Source: Bettongia penicillata ogilbyi
Taxonomy: Eukaryota > Chordata > Mammalia > Diprotodontia > Potoroidae
NCBI GenBank assembly: GCA_023548195.1
Contig: JAJHZJ010000694.1
Coordinates: 1,364,001 to 1,428,000, forward strand
Reading direction: 5' to 3'
Length of the DNA: 64,000 nucleotides
The position numbers and the translations under genes were made by a program. The notes under the pieces are model-generated. The model was not told the origin of the DNA. It did not search any database and was given only the letters and a program-made list of their open reading frames with translations. This document shows, in pieces, positions 11,560 to 21,188 of the stretch; positions within the stretch are counted from its first letter, which is position 1; each line of letters begins with the position of its first letter.

Positions 11560-11870
11560 GCTCTTAATTATTCAGGTGGATGCAACTCTGTCTGACCCCA
11601 GGCACCACAGCACATCAATACTATCCCTGGGATTTTCTTGGCAAAGATGCTCCAGTGGTTCGCCATTTTCTTCTCCAGTGGATTAAGGTAGAGATGAAGA
11701 GACTTGCCCAGAATAACACAGTTAGTGTCAAATGTTGGATTTGGGGCAGCTAGTTGGTGCACTACATACAGCACCATCCATGGAATCAGGAGGAGCTGAG
11801 TCTGAAGGTTGGATTTGAATCCAGGTCTTCCTGACCCCAGTATTCTATCAGATAGTAATTTTAATTTACA
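11560..11870 (-). mobile_element. MAR1/WSINE-type SINE, split by a small insertion
   Basis: The body (ttttcttggcaaagatgctcc, ggttcgccattttcttctcc, agagacttgcccagaataac) runs to 11743. It resumes at 11808 with ggatttgaatccaggtcttcctgac, the inverted B-box side of the tRNA head. The interruption is the 64-bp insert described at 11744-11807. Without the insert and one copy of the duplication the SINE is continuous. Confidence 0.75.
11744..11807 (+). mobile_element. 64-bp tailless SINE-head insertion with 10-bp TSD
   Basis: The insert begins gggcagctagttggtgcact and ends gagctgagtctgaag. It is only the tRNA-like 5' head of the same SINE class, opposite in strand to its host. It is flanked by perfect gttggatttg repeats at 11734-11743 and 11808-11817. 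There is no SINE body and no A-rich or AACAAC-type tail. Such tailless, 3'-truncated insertions with TSDs are known in mammals as products of L1-driven retroposition. The same duplication could in principle be older sequence similarity within the SINE, but the host reads continuously once it is removed. Confidence 0.65.
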
Positions 11871-12067
11871 ATTTAATTTCTACTCTTACTGTACTATCAA
11901 TACTATGGAGAACGTGGAGAGATGATTCTAAGTAACAGTTCCCTTCCACTAACTTTTAAATGGTTTGGCAACTTGAAAAACTAGAAAATCAAATATCCTT
12001 AAAATAAAAAAATCAAGGTATTAATAGCTAACATGTATGTAGATCTTTGCCTTCACTTAAGTGCTTT

Positions 12068-12068
<1 letters not shown>

Positions 12069-12102
<34 letters not shown>
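12069..12102. repeat. (CA)n microsatellite
   Basis: Uninterrupted CA repeat of about 17 units in SEPSECS intron 1. Confidence 0.95.
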
Positions 12103-12103
<1 letters not shown>

Positions 12104-12204
12104 CTGTCCTGAAAAGCACCTAAATTAGGGAATTTTACATGGCAAAGTTAAAAATGGATGCTGAACGTAATCTGACAACCTTGTAAGACAGGCAGAACAA
12201 GGAT

Positions 12205-12350
12205 TCCTTTAAAACGGGGTTCTTAACCTAGGTCCGTGGCCCTCCAGGTTTGCGGACGGATTTCAGGGGGTCCACGAACTTGAACGGAAAAAACTTTATT
12301 TACACTAACTTCAATTAAAATTTTTACAAGATCATTCTATAATTTAATTT
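12205..12350. mobile_element. hAT-Charlie-like remnant
   Basis: The phrases ggggttcttaacctagg, tccgtggccctcc and gggggtccacgaacttg resemble the terminal region of the Charlie-type hAT elements also seen at 46835 and 53166. Only one end is clear. Confidence 0.5.
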
Positions 12351-12389
12351 CTATTTCTGAAATCTGGCACCTCCTGCATAGGAAACGCT

Positions 12390-13440
12390 GTAAGGTGCGG
12401 GCGGGCGGTAACCCTCCCTTTCCCCGGTTTTGTATCCCCAGAGGTGATATTAACGTTAATCATTAACATGACGGTAACCGACTTCTTTTCACAGTTCCTA
12501 GGTGCGCCCCAGCTTTACCCAGGGGTGAAGGGCAGTCTCAGCTGCCCGGGGCTGCTGGAACCCAGGCCCGTCCCTCCCGCCCCGGGGGTGTGCTGCCTTC
12601 CAGAGCGCGGTTCACACCGCATTTTACCAAAGGGGAAACTGAGGCACGGGGCGCCGTGGCCCGCCCACGCTCCTGACGGTCTCGGGAGCCCCTATCTTCC
12701 CGCCCTTATCAGGATCTTCGGCCATCGCCCGCTGTCAAGCGGGGAGGAAGGGGAGGCTTCCTGAGCCGGCGCCCCATACAGTAAGCGCCTCATAAATGCT
12801 CGCTGCCGTTCGTTCGGGCAGCCTCCGAGCAGGCGTGGACCTCGCCCTCCGCACTCCCCAGCCCTCTCCTCGCCCGCCCGGGCCCCAGCCCCGGGCAGCC
12901 CCGGAGGCAGCGCGCGGGGTCGGGGCGCCGGCCCGGGGGAGGAGGGGGTGGGGCGGCCACCTCGGTACCTTCTCCAGCAGGAGCCGTATGAGGTGCTCGT
13001 GGGAGTGGCGGGCCTCACGGCCCTGCCGCACGTAGGCCGGGGACACCAACCGCTCGCCCGCCTCGAAGTTCTCGCAGTTCATGACGCCCACGGCCGCACT
13101 CGCGCGTGGAGCAAACGTCTCGCAGGCCGATTAGCGGCGAGCGAACGTCGACTATGAGTCAGCGCTCGACGACGGGGACGCAGTGCGCCTGCGCGCACCT
13201 TTCCCCGCCTCCCATTCCCACCCCTTCCGTCCCCCGCCTTCCTAACCCTAGAGACGAGGGGGAACGGAGGGAAGGAGCATGCGCGTGGACTGCCGGGGGC
13301 GCGAGGAGAGGGGCGGGGCCAGGAGGGCGAGGCCCCACCCCTCATCCTGGGAAGCGCTTCTAATTGGTTGAAAACCTTGCTTCCTCCCTAGTTCTGGAGC
13401 CACGTTTAAGAATACACAATCACGGGGCGGAGTGGAGGAG
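12390..13440. promoter_or_regulatory. CpG island and SEPSECS promoter
   Basis: This is the only GC- and CpG-rich block in the window. It covers exon 1, the start of intron 1 and the upstream flank. No TATA box is placed upstream of the start codon. Sites seen by eye are: an AP-1/MARE-like tgagtcagc (13155-13163), an NRF1-like tgcgcctgcgc (13184-13194), gcatgcgc (13277-13284), an SP1-like ggggcggggcc (13310-13320), attgg, i.e. CCAAT on the gene strand (13363-13367), and a second ggggcgg (13424-13430). This is the layout of a TATA-less housekeeping promoter, likely with dispersed starts and possibly divergent transcription. Transcription start and protein binding are inferred. Confidence 0.8.
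12969..13082 (-). CDS. SEPSECS: SEPSECS exon 1, coding part (residues 1-38)
   Basis: The start codon is the ATG at 13082-13080, in the context gtcATGA (G at -3). The exon reads [20 protein letters not shown], then [18 protein letters not shown], matching the human N-terminus ([20 protein letters not shown]). It ends AAG/gtaccg with the donor GT at 12968-12967, on a codon boundary. The 38 coding residues equal the human count. This N-terminal helix belongs to the part that helps build the tetramer and bind tRNA(Sec). The 5' UTR extends to higher coordinates inside the CpG island; its end is not visible. Intron 1 is 1968 bp. Confidence 0.95.
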
Positions 13441-13584
13441 GCGGATGTCTCTCACGTTACTGTTGGCAAACACAGGGGTCCCAGATCGGAAGTCGTAATC
13501 AAACCCCTCCACAGGGAATGAAGTCATTTATTCTGGGAAGCCCCTTCTCCCTCCTCAAGAGAGCGGTACTAGGTACCAGGGTCA

Positions 13585-13925
13585 CTCCTCTGCGGGGCTC
13601 CCCAGTGCCCTCTGCGTGTGCCCGTCCTTGCTGCCAAAGCCCATGGCATCAGAGACATGATGACACGACTTGCACTTGACTTGGTTTTGAGTGAGGGAGG
13701 GCTGTGCTGTTCACCAGCCTCACTTTCTCCTCCTGAGCCATCTGAATCCAGGGACCAGATATTCATCAGGATGGCTGGAGATGACCCAGGATGAGGCAAC
13801 TGGGGTTAAGTGACTTGCCCAAGGTCACCCAGCTAGTGAGTGTCAAGGGTCTGAGGTGACATTTGAACTCAGGTCCTCCTGACTCCTGCACTGGTGCTCT
13901 ATCCACTGCATCCCCTAGCTGCCCC
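13585..13925 (-). mobile_element. Composite tRNA SINE with extended 3' body
   Basis: The right end (aagtgacttgcccaaggtc, ctagtgagtgtcaaggg, ggtgctctatccactgc, cctagctgcccc) is an inverted tRNA-SINE head and body. Leftwards it joins a long segment (catggcatcagagacatgat, gacttggttttgagtgaggg, ctcactttctcctcctgagc). That tail reappears inverted at 14415-14510, so it belongs to the repeat and is not unique sequence. It may be a LINE-derived tail; the family name is not certain. It lies directly upstream of the SEPSECS CpG island. Confidence 0.65.
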
Positions 13926-13929
13926 TCCA

Positions 13930-14124
13930 GAACCCTCTACACCAATGGGGATTGCCTAAGGAAACAGAGTAAATTATACCTGGCATATGGATGTTAGGTA
14001 TTTTCCATCCATTTGGGTTTTCCTGTGTGGATTGTTGGCCAATCCTTATTGAGGAGCCACAGCTTTGACAGATTAGGTTCTGCCTTCTCATGTTCCGGGG
14101 TTTGATGAACTTGTTTTCTCAAAG
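13930..14124. other. No recognised feature
   Basis: Intergenic sequence between the composite SINE and the first copy of the 14.1/14.7 kb direct repeat. Confidence 0.4.
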
Positions 14125-14240
14125 TCTGTCTATCGGTCTCAAGTTCTGGCAAGCCTTACCATCCAGAAAAGGCACTAAGTGCCCAACAAGGGCCAACCTC
14201 GCTAGGAAAAGGAAAAAACATCACTAGTAGGGTGGCGAGC
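14125..14240. repeat. Dispersed direct repeat, copy 1
   Basis: Begins near tatcggtctcaagttctggc and runs through gtgcccaacaagggcc to catcactagtagggtg. The copy at 14713-14825 has the same order with roughly 80-85% identity by eye. The flanks do not match. It is either a short interspersed repeat present twice or a local duplication about 590 bp apart. Confidence 0.65.
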
Positions 14241-14414
14241 AGTGATAAATTATTTGTCTATGGCAATTGATGAAACAATATAAAATAATACTTCACATGG
14301 CTACAGTACATTAAGATGGAAAACACAATTTGCCCAATACAACCCTCTGAGATGTTATAAGAATTGGCTCCATAATACAGATGAATAAACTGAAACACAG
14401 TAGAGTGATTGGCC

Positions 14415-14510
14415 CAAAACCACCTACACAGCCCTCCCCCACTCAAAACAAAGCCAAATGCAAGTCATGTCATCATTTCTCTGATGGCATGGTCTTCTTC
14501 AGCAACAAAG
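14415..14510 (+). mobile_element. SINE tail segment, inverted relative to 13585-13925
   Basis: The text from cacagccctcccccactc to ctctgatggcatggtctt is the reverse complement, with about 15% change, of 13640-13695. It is followed at once by a CA microsatellite, which could have grown from the element's own tail. Confidence 0.65.
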
Positions 14511-14519
14511 GACACACAC

Positions 14520-14553
<34 letters not shown>
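14511..14553. repeat. (CA)n microsatellite
   Basis: CA repeat with one CG interruption, at the 3' edge of a SINE tail. Confidence 0.95.
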
Positions 14554-14555
<2 letters not shown>

Positions 14556-14712
14556 CTAATAAATATGGGAGTTAAATTCAAATCCAACTCTTCTGACATT
14601 GGCAAGCACTGTCCACCTCACTGACCTGCCTCTTTTTAAAAGAGGATAAAGAGAAAAGAAAAAAATGTCATTACAAATGTACAAATGGGACTCATTCAAG
14701 TACAAGAAAAAA

Positions 14713-14825
14713 AGTCTACAGGTCTCAAGTTCTGGCAAACTTTACCTTGAAAAGACACTGAGTGCTCAACAAGGGCCAGTCTATCTAGGAAAAAGATAAA
14801 ACATCACCAGGAGGGTGAAAGGGGA
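14713..14825. repeat. Dispersed direct repeat, copy 2
   Basis: Matches 14125-14240: ggtctcaagttctggcaaac, gtgctcaacaagggcc, ctatctaggaaaaagat, catcaccaggagggtg. Compared with copy 1 it lacks a few bases in the middle. Confidence 0.65.
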
Positions 14826-14954
14826 TTGATTTGACATCAGCCCAACTTTCTTTTATCTAGTCATACTTTGACTTTCTCATAGGCTTCAGTGGAAATATCA
14901 GCCCCAAATACTACCACTATTTCTCCCTAGTTAGTAAGTCTTAGGCCTATTATG

Positions 14955-15115
14955 TTTCATTTGGTAAATATTTATTAAATGTGAGCAATGAGCAGAGCCC
15001 TATGCATACAGGGTGTATTCATGGTAAGAGTGATATTGAGATAGAAAGTTTAGTTAAGACCTAGTCCCTGACTTCATGAAGCTTAACAGTCTACTGTTTC
15101 CATACATACATATAA
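14955..15115 (-). mobile_element. L2 3' end
   Basis: Reverse orientation L2 terminus: ggtaaatatttattaaatgtgagc, then gagccctatgcatacagg, and gtccctgacttcatgaagctt. Diverged. Confidence 0.65.
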
Positions 15116-15226
15116 GGCCACATCAACAGAGGCAGGATAGATAGATTTTACTTATCTAATTGTGCTTACTTATATCAGCCTAGTTTTCTTATAGGTCTAT
15201 TTCTGAGATCACTATTTTCGAGCTTT

Positions 15227-16176
15227 AAAAAGTATATTTTTCTGGAAAGACTTATATGAACTGATACTGAGTGCAATGAGCAGAACCAGGAGAATATTAC
15301 ACATAGTAACAGCTACAGTGTGTGAGGACTGTTTCTGATAGACTTAGCTCCTCAGCAATGCAAGGACCTAAAACATTCCCAAAGGACTTTTGCGGCAAAA
15401 TGCCATCCACATCCAGAAAAAGAACTGTGGAATCGGAATACAGAATGAAGCAGACTACTTTCTCTTTTGTTATGTTTTGGTTTGGTTTGATTTTTCTCAT
15501 GGCTTCTCCCAATCATTTTAGTTCTTCTGTGTAACATGACTAATGTGAAAATGTGTTTAATAAGAATGTATATATGTAGAACCCATATAGAATTGCATGC
15601 CATCTTAGGGAGGTAGGGGGAGAAAATTTAAAACTTATGGAAGTAATTATTGAAAACTGAAAACAAATAAATGAATTAAAAAAATAAAAAGTATATTTGC
15701 TGGAAAGACTTATATGAACTAATGCTGAGTGAAATGAGCAGAACCAAGAGAACACTGTACACAGTAACAGCCACATTGTGCAGTGACTGATTTTGACAGA
15801 CTTAGCTCTTCTCAACAATGCAAGAATCTAAGACAACTCCAAAGGACTCACGATGGAAAATGCTCTCCACAGCCAGAGAAAGAACTTTGTAGTGTGAATA
15901 CAGATGGAAGCTGACTATTTGCTCCTTTTTTTTGCTGTTTTGTTTTGTTTCTTCTTTCTCATGGTTCTTCCCACTAGTTCTAATTCTTCTTTATATCATG
16001 ACTAATGTGAAGCTATGTTAACTATGAATATATAAGTAGAGTCTATATCATATTGCATGTCCTATTGGGGAGGGAGGAGGAGAGGAAGGAGGAAAAAATT
16101 TAAAACTCAAAATCTTATGGAAATGAATGTTGAAAACAAAAAAATAAAGCATAAAAATGTTTAAAAAGTATGCTTT
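15227..16176 (+). mobile_element. Two L1 3' ends stacked in one target site
   Basis: Two L1 3' UTR copies lie head to tail: 15240-15685 and 15699-16162. Each starts at tggaaagacttatatgaact and ends in an A-rich tail. The direct repeat aaaaagtatattt occurs before the first (15227-15239) and between them (15686-15698). A close variant, aaaaagtatgcttt, follows the second (16163-16176). This fits two 5'-truncated L1 insertions at one TT/AAAA-type site, or a duplication of one insertion. The copies differ at many positions, which favours two events. Confidence 0.8.
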
Positions 16177-17687
16177 CAGTACTTTTTACTCATTCTAGGT
16201 GCCCAATAAAAGCTGAATTGAAGAGTGGGAATCATCAGATATCCAGGAAGAACCACCAAAGCAGTTGCAATTAACAAAATTTATACTAGTTTGCCCGCAA
16301 ACTGGCATGATTTCTTATTAGTAATTAGCCAAGGTTCAAGAACATTAGTTTATAATGACTTGAAAGTCGGTGATAAAGCAAGATTGCATATTATATGTCT
16401 GCATTCAATCACAATATATAATGCCACTTTGGATAATATGATTTTAAAAGCTAAAGGTACAAAGTGAGAATGCCTACCTCTGGAGTCCTTCTCTCCATAA
16501 AAGAACAAAAACCAAGCAGTTGAGCAATAAAGAATTACTGTTTTGTGTTACACATTCCAGGAGTAATTATGTGTGGCACTGAACTGCCACCAAGGCAGGT
16601 ATATACTGGGTTTAGCCTATGACTCTCATGAAAGGACTAGACCATCCTCGTCTGAAAGAATCCTATTGATAGCACAAGTCCAGTAAGAGAAGAGGTTGTC
16701 TTTTGTAAATTTTGTAACATGGAAAGGGTCAAAGCATTTCAATGTTTGAACTGATCAGCACTCCATTGTATTTATCTGAGTCCAAGAAGTGAGATAGCAA
16801 GTAGAACATAAACCTACCACACCAGTTAGAGGCTTAATAATTAACTGAGACATAGGGATTGAAAACCAGTAACAAACTCAATTCAGTGAGCCCAAGTAGT
16901 TGTATCCCCAAATCAGCTTCAGGGTGTTCTTGTAGAAAAAGATTCTATCCTGGCCTAGAATGGGGAAGATACTAGACACTTCTGCCCAGTCTCAAGAGAC
17001 AATCAGGCCAGGTCTAGGAAACTTTTGTTAAAAATTAGATTAGAAAGTTTAGGTGTCACTCAATCTGAAGTTTTATTTTATATGCACATCTTATTTTCTT
17101 ACCCTGGTATATTGTATCTTCTCCCTTCTCTTATAAATAAAATCTAAAGAACATGCGCACGAGTCTGGAGGGTATAGCAACAAAGGACAGAAAAAAAGAG
17201 AGAAGTGAGTGCTAGAAACGGGTTTCAAAAAATAGTACCAGAAAAAAAGGGGGACAGGTGGTAGTTTCCATTCAAGAAGCCAGGCCAGTTCGAAGATCAT
17301 GAGCATTCTGGAAGCACAATATTTTGAATTCAGGTTCAGCAATCACGCAGATTGAAAAAGCAGTGTACTCTCTTGTCAAAGACAGGGTCTCCTGGACAAG
17401 TTCCAAGCAGAAGAGTTGCTCTGCCAGCAAGTTTACTCAAGTTAGTAAAGTCAAAGGCCCAGGGACAGAACCTTTACAGACCCTCCTGTTCGAGTTCATG
17501 ACTGGATTGACCTGGGTAACAGGGTAAATTGGACCATGGCCACACTGACATATCACTTACAACAAAAATAAGGAATATATATTGTCAATATGTAGCAGGA
17601 GTGAACAGGGGCATTCCTGTTTAATTAGATGAGTACTCTCAACTCACTTGATGAGATTGTAGGCCCCTTGTCAGAAAGGAACACTTC
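16177..17687. other. Unassigned intergenic sequence
   Basis: No family recognised. The plus strand has an 80-codon open frame (16225-16467, containing SQGSRTLVYNDLKVGDKARL) in AT-rich sequence. I cannot match it to a protein. Read on the minus strand, 17690-17050 has an LTR-like feel (ttttatttataagagaaggg near its end), but no TG...CA ends, primer site or internal ORF supports an endogenous retrovirus, so none is called. Confidence 0.35.
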
Positions 17688-17910
17688 TCATGGAACTGGA
17701 CTTGAACCGTGAGATCCATTTGCTGCCTAATATTGGAGTGGTTTGCCATTTCCTTCTCCAGTTTAATGCAGATAGGGTTAAATGATTTGTCCGGAGTCAC
17801 ACAAGTGATAAGCCACGCAAGTAAGTGTCTGAGGTCACTTTTGAACACAGGTGTTTCTGGTCTTTCTGACTCCAGGCCCAGTGCTCTAATCCACTGTACC
17901 ACCTAGCTTC
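17688..17910 (-). mobile_element. MAR1/WSINE-type SINE
   Basis: Contains ggagtggtttgccatttcc, gtccggagtcacacaag, acttttgaacacaggtg, ccagtgctctaatccactg and a terminal ccacctagct, all inverted SINE landmarks. Confidence 0.8.
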
Positions 17911-17914
17911 ATCA

Positions 17915-18525
17915 TTTCATACCAGGACAATTGCAATAGCCAGCTGTTTAGTCTCTGCCTCAAGTCTCTCCCCACTCCAATCCATTCACCACCCAAGTAT
18001 CAAATTGATTTTCCTAAAGCACAAGGCTGACCTATTCAATTAACTGCAATAGCTCCCCATAAACTCCTGGAAAAAATATAACACCCTCTGTTGGGTGCTC
18101 TGAATCCTTCCCAAGCTGGTCTACTTCTATCTTTTCAGTCTTCTTAGTAAGATTGGCCTTCCTTCTGTTGTACCTTGAACAAGATACTCCCTCTCTCAAC
18201 TCAGGGCCTTTTCCACAGCTGTTATCCATGACTGGAATGCTCTTACCTTATCCCCATCTCCAGACTTCCTTCAAGTTCCAGCTAAAAGAAACCTTTCCTG
18301 ATCTCCCTTAATGTTAGTGGGATCCTTCTGACATTATCTCCAATCTGTCTTCTCTATATCGTTTTATACACTGTTGTTTGTATGTTATCTCACCCATCAG
18401 ACTGTGAGATACTTGAAGGCAGCATTCTGGTTTTTATTTTTTGCTTTTCTCTGTATCTTCAGCATTCAGTACAGGGACTGGTACAATGTAGGTGCTTAAT
18501 AGATGCTTACTGACTGACTAGAAAT
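17915..18525 (+). mobile_element. L2 3' end
   Basis: Follows the L2 order: aggacaattgcaatagcc, ctaaagcacaaggctgac, gcaatagctccccataaac, actgtgagatacttgaagg, and the terminal tacaatgtaggtgcttaatagatgct. Confidence 0.85.
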
Positions 18526-19015
18526 GCTGACAAATGGACAATTCCAAACTTCAGAGTTTAAATCTTGGGAGTTAAACTGAATGTTTAATGCTGGTCAACC
18601 TTCCGTGATAATTGCTGTGAGTTGCTCAGACAATGCAGGTCTAAAGTGAATGAAAAACATTTTTTCCACAGTCCCTCAAAGAACTTTTATCTTCTGCAAG
18701 GAATATAATACATATAATGGGAAGCTTTGTTTTTTATTTCTTGTATTTGTTCATGCATGTATCTTAGACATGTATCTTGTCCTTTGTATCTTAGACATTT
18801 CATGTGAAGCCAAATAAAAATGCTCCATACCTGAGACTCTTTAAGCACCTTTATAGGAAGGGATTCTTTTGGGAAGTCCCTAGACTTGAACTTAGTTTGC
18901 TTCAGAGTTTTTCCTAAAGGAATATAGGTGTGGGAAGAGGCAGGAAACATGCTTGACTCTCTTTGGGGTCAAGGATTTACCATAGATATATTTGAGCCCA
19001 GAGCCTCTCCCTTTT
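18526..19015. other. No recognised feature
   Basis: Unique-looking intergenic sequence. It has a short local repeat of gtatcttagacat near 18760-18800. Confidence 0.4.
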
Positions 19016-19115
19016 AGGAGGGAGGGGAGGAAAAAGAGGAGAAGTAGGAGGAAAAAGGAGAAGGAGAAGAACAAGAACAAAAAGAAGGAGAATAAGGAGA
19101 GATAGATGTAGAAAG
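19016..19115 (+). repeat. Purine-rich (GGA/GAA)n tract
   Basis: About 100 bp of almost pure A/G on the plus strand, made of degenerate GGA, GAA and AGGAG units. Long open frames on the opposite strand here are simply composition artefacts. Confidence 0.85.
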
Positions 19116-19414
19116 CCTTCATACAAGACCAATTGTCCAACCTCCATACCTACACCCAAAGGAAGCTCAGTCTTAGATTGGCTCCTGCATCTCCTTTCAA
19201 GCCTAAAAATCTCTAATAGCAAAGTTCAATGGGCAATGGTCCACCTCTGTCACAACATCCCAAGGATGAGCCACCAAGTTTTGCTTAAGACCTCATTCAT
19301 TGATATCAGAGATTTTTTGGTGGCTGCAATTACGACATGACATCAGCCAGAGTATCTAATTATGTGAGCTATGCTCTCAGGTCAGCCACTTGGTTTATTT
19401 TAACCCCTGCTAAT

Positions 19415-19540
19415 GATAATGAATATAGAAACAAAAACTGAAATCCAAAGATATTATATGATTTACCCAAAGTAAACAACAGAATCAGGATATGAACCCA
19501 GATTTTCTAACTTCAAATGAATCACTTTCTCACCTTTGCT
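19415..19540 (-). mobile_element. MIR fragment
   Basis: Weak MIR-like order in reverse: atttacccaaagtaaacaacag, aggatatgaacccagat, ttctaacttcaaatgaatc. Confidence 0.5.
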
Positions 19541-19694
19541 AGACTTCTCAACATAGCAAAAGTTACCAATCTATTCTTGAAAGAGATTTTTTTGTCCCCA
19601 ACTATAAGAACTTAATATCACTTCTGAGAGATATTTTTTGTTTGTTTCTAAACTACACCATTCATGGTAAAGGTAAATATTCATCTTTCAATAG

Positions 19695-19975
19695 TATAGA
19701 GATAAAGATAGCTAGGTGACACCGTGCATAGAGTGCTGGACCTGAAGTAGGGGATGCCTGAGTTTAAATCCTTTCTCCATCACTATATGACTTCGGGAAC
19801 TTGCTCATGATCTCATTTGACCTCTATGACCCTTAATCTCCTCACCTGTAAAATGGAAATAATAATAGCACTTGCCTCTCAGGTTGTTTTAAGGACCAAA
19901 GGAGATAACAGATGTAGAGTGTTTTACAAACTTAAAGGGTTATGTAAATGCTAGCTATTGTTATTATAAATTATA
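19695..19975 (+). mobile_element. Near full-length MIR/THER1-type SINE
   Basis: Shows the full order: gatagctaggtgacaccg (head), gtgctggacctgaag, gagtttaaatcctttctcc (B-box region), tcctcacctgtaaaatgg, cttgcctctcaggttg, and tgtaaatgctagctattg. This is one of the best preserved MIR-class copies in the window. Confidence 0.85.
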
Positions 19976-20811
19976 TCACTCCAAATTCTACCAGCAGATG
20001 GAATATACAAATCCATCCCTAGAATCAGAATCTCTGGTGCTGTATCTCCTTAATATGTCCAGACTTCCCTACTGATCACCACAGGACATTTAAAAAATGT
20101 AATAATTCAGTCTACCAGTGCACCCAAGACATAACCATTTATGCAAATTATGCCTTTCACCTTGTTTTCCCTTAGCCTTCACTTTTTGCTGTCAATCACT
20201 GTCAAAGGGAGTTGAAGTCTGGTCAGACTAATATGAAGATGATCTCCAAGAGTGTCTAATGCTATGATTTGAAGGCAATTTGAAGGAAGAGATTGAGCAG
20301 AATGACTCATTCGACTTCCAAGGGAACTCTAATGACTGGAATAAAGGCAATCGTAGGATGTTTCACAGACTGGACTGAAGCCCTAGACTACTTCTCTGTT
20401 TATTATCTGAAAGAAAAAAAATAATAAGCTGATGCTGTAAGAAAAGGCAAAAGGCTACCCTAAGATTAGGAAGACAGCTCCACTTTAGGAGAGAGATAAA
20501 CTAGTTTGATAGAGCTAAACACCAGCTAGCCACACAAAGAGTCCAGCAATAGAAGAAAGGTTATGTGTTGTTTATGTACTACTGAAATGTTAAGGACTAT
20601 GGGCTTTTCTTCGCATAAAGCACCATTAAGTGAAAGAAAGACACAGGCAAGGCTTAAAGAAGAATTCATAGGACCCATTGTGAGCTTGCTTCATTCGTGG
20701 ATACATGACTCTATCAGTGGGAATAGTGCTACTGTCAATGTAGATGTCGACTTTCCAGGCTTTCCTACTCCCTGCAATTCTTGTCCTTGTTTTTCCATAA
20801 AAACTCCATAA
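19976..20811. other. No recognised feature
   Basis: Unique-looking intergenic sequence up to the HAL1 insertion. No repeat, ORF or RNA gene supported. Confidence 0.4.
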
Positions 20812-20835
20812 AGAATGCATTCAGGGGGGGTAGAG

Positions 20836-20847
20836 CCAAGATGGCGG
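20836..20847 (+). promoter_or_regulatory. YY1-like site at the HAL1 5' end
   Basis: ccaagatggcgg matches the YY1 motif. It sits within the first 25 bases of the element. In human L1 a YY1 site at the equivalent place sets the transcription start. The same 12 bases occur at 47733-47744 in the second copy. Its use here is inferred. Confidence 0.65.
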
Positions 20848-20864
20848 AGTAGAAAGACTCACGT

Positions 20865-21188
20865 ATGCTAGCTCCGAACCCACAGCCCATATATTTCCTG
20901 CAAGAAGAACTCCCCACAAATTCTGGATCACTGCAAGGCACGCAGAAACACAGTGGAAAAGATTTCTGTTCCAGAGAGCCCTGGAGAGCAGTCCCCAGGG
21001 GTCCATCGCGCCCCGGAAAGCGGAGCCCACCCCTGTGCTGCCCTGGCCACGGCCCCAGAGGAGCGGATCCGAGCAGGCTTCAGGGACGGAATCTCTGGCA
21101 GCCGGGAAGATCCCTCTGCCCACAGACGCTACAGGTCAGTGAGAGAGACGTCTGGGCTGGCCGAGAGGGAGGCGGGGTGTCTCCGTGA
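20865..21188 (+). other. Upstream ATG open frame in the HAL1 5' UTR
   Basis: An ATG at 20865 opens a 107-codon frame (MLAPNPQPIYFLQEELPTNS...) ending TGA at 21188. A shorter ATG at 20841 (MAE then stop) precedes it. The homologous ATG in the copy at 47.7 kb meets a stop after 12 codons. A second, overlapping frame to 21354 ends SLGGGPAPT in both copies but has only a GTG at its start. No domain is recognised. Translation is not supported beyond the open frame. Confidence 0.35.

Noticed and set aside
12735..12968. In-frame continuation of SEPSECS exon 1 past residue 38
   Set aside because: A gt donor follows AAG exactly at the known exon boundary, and exon 2 continues the protein; the read-through text is intron.
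13089..13091. GTG three codons upstream as an alternative SEPSECS start
   Set aside because: The ATG at 13082 matches the human N-terminus and has a good context; the upstream GTG adds no conserved residue.
12444..13363. Many long open frames on both strands in the GC-rich block
   Set aside because: They follow from GC composition in the CpG island and contradict the SEPSECS exon 1 reading; only the exon 1 frame matches a protein.
17050..17690. Possible solo LTR on the minus strand
   Set aside because: No TG...CA ends, target duplication, primer site or internal gene could be found.
18977..19222. Leu/Phe-rich frames resembling membrane proteins on the minus strand
   Set aside because: They translate a GGA/GAA purine tract and are low-complexity artefacts.
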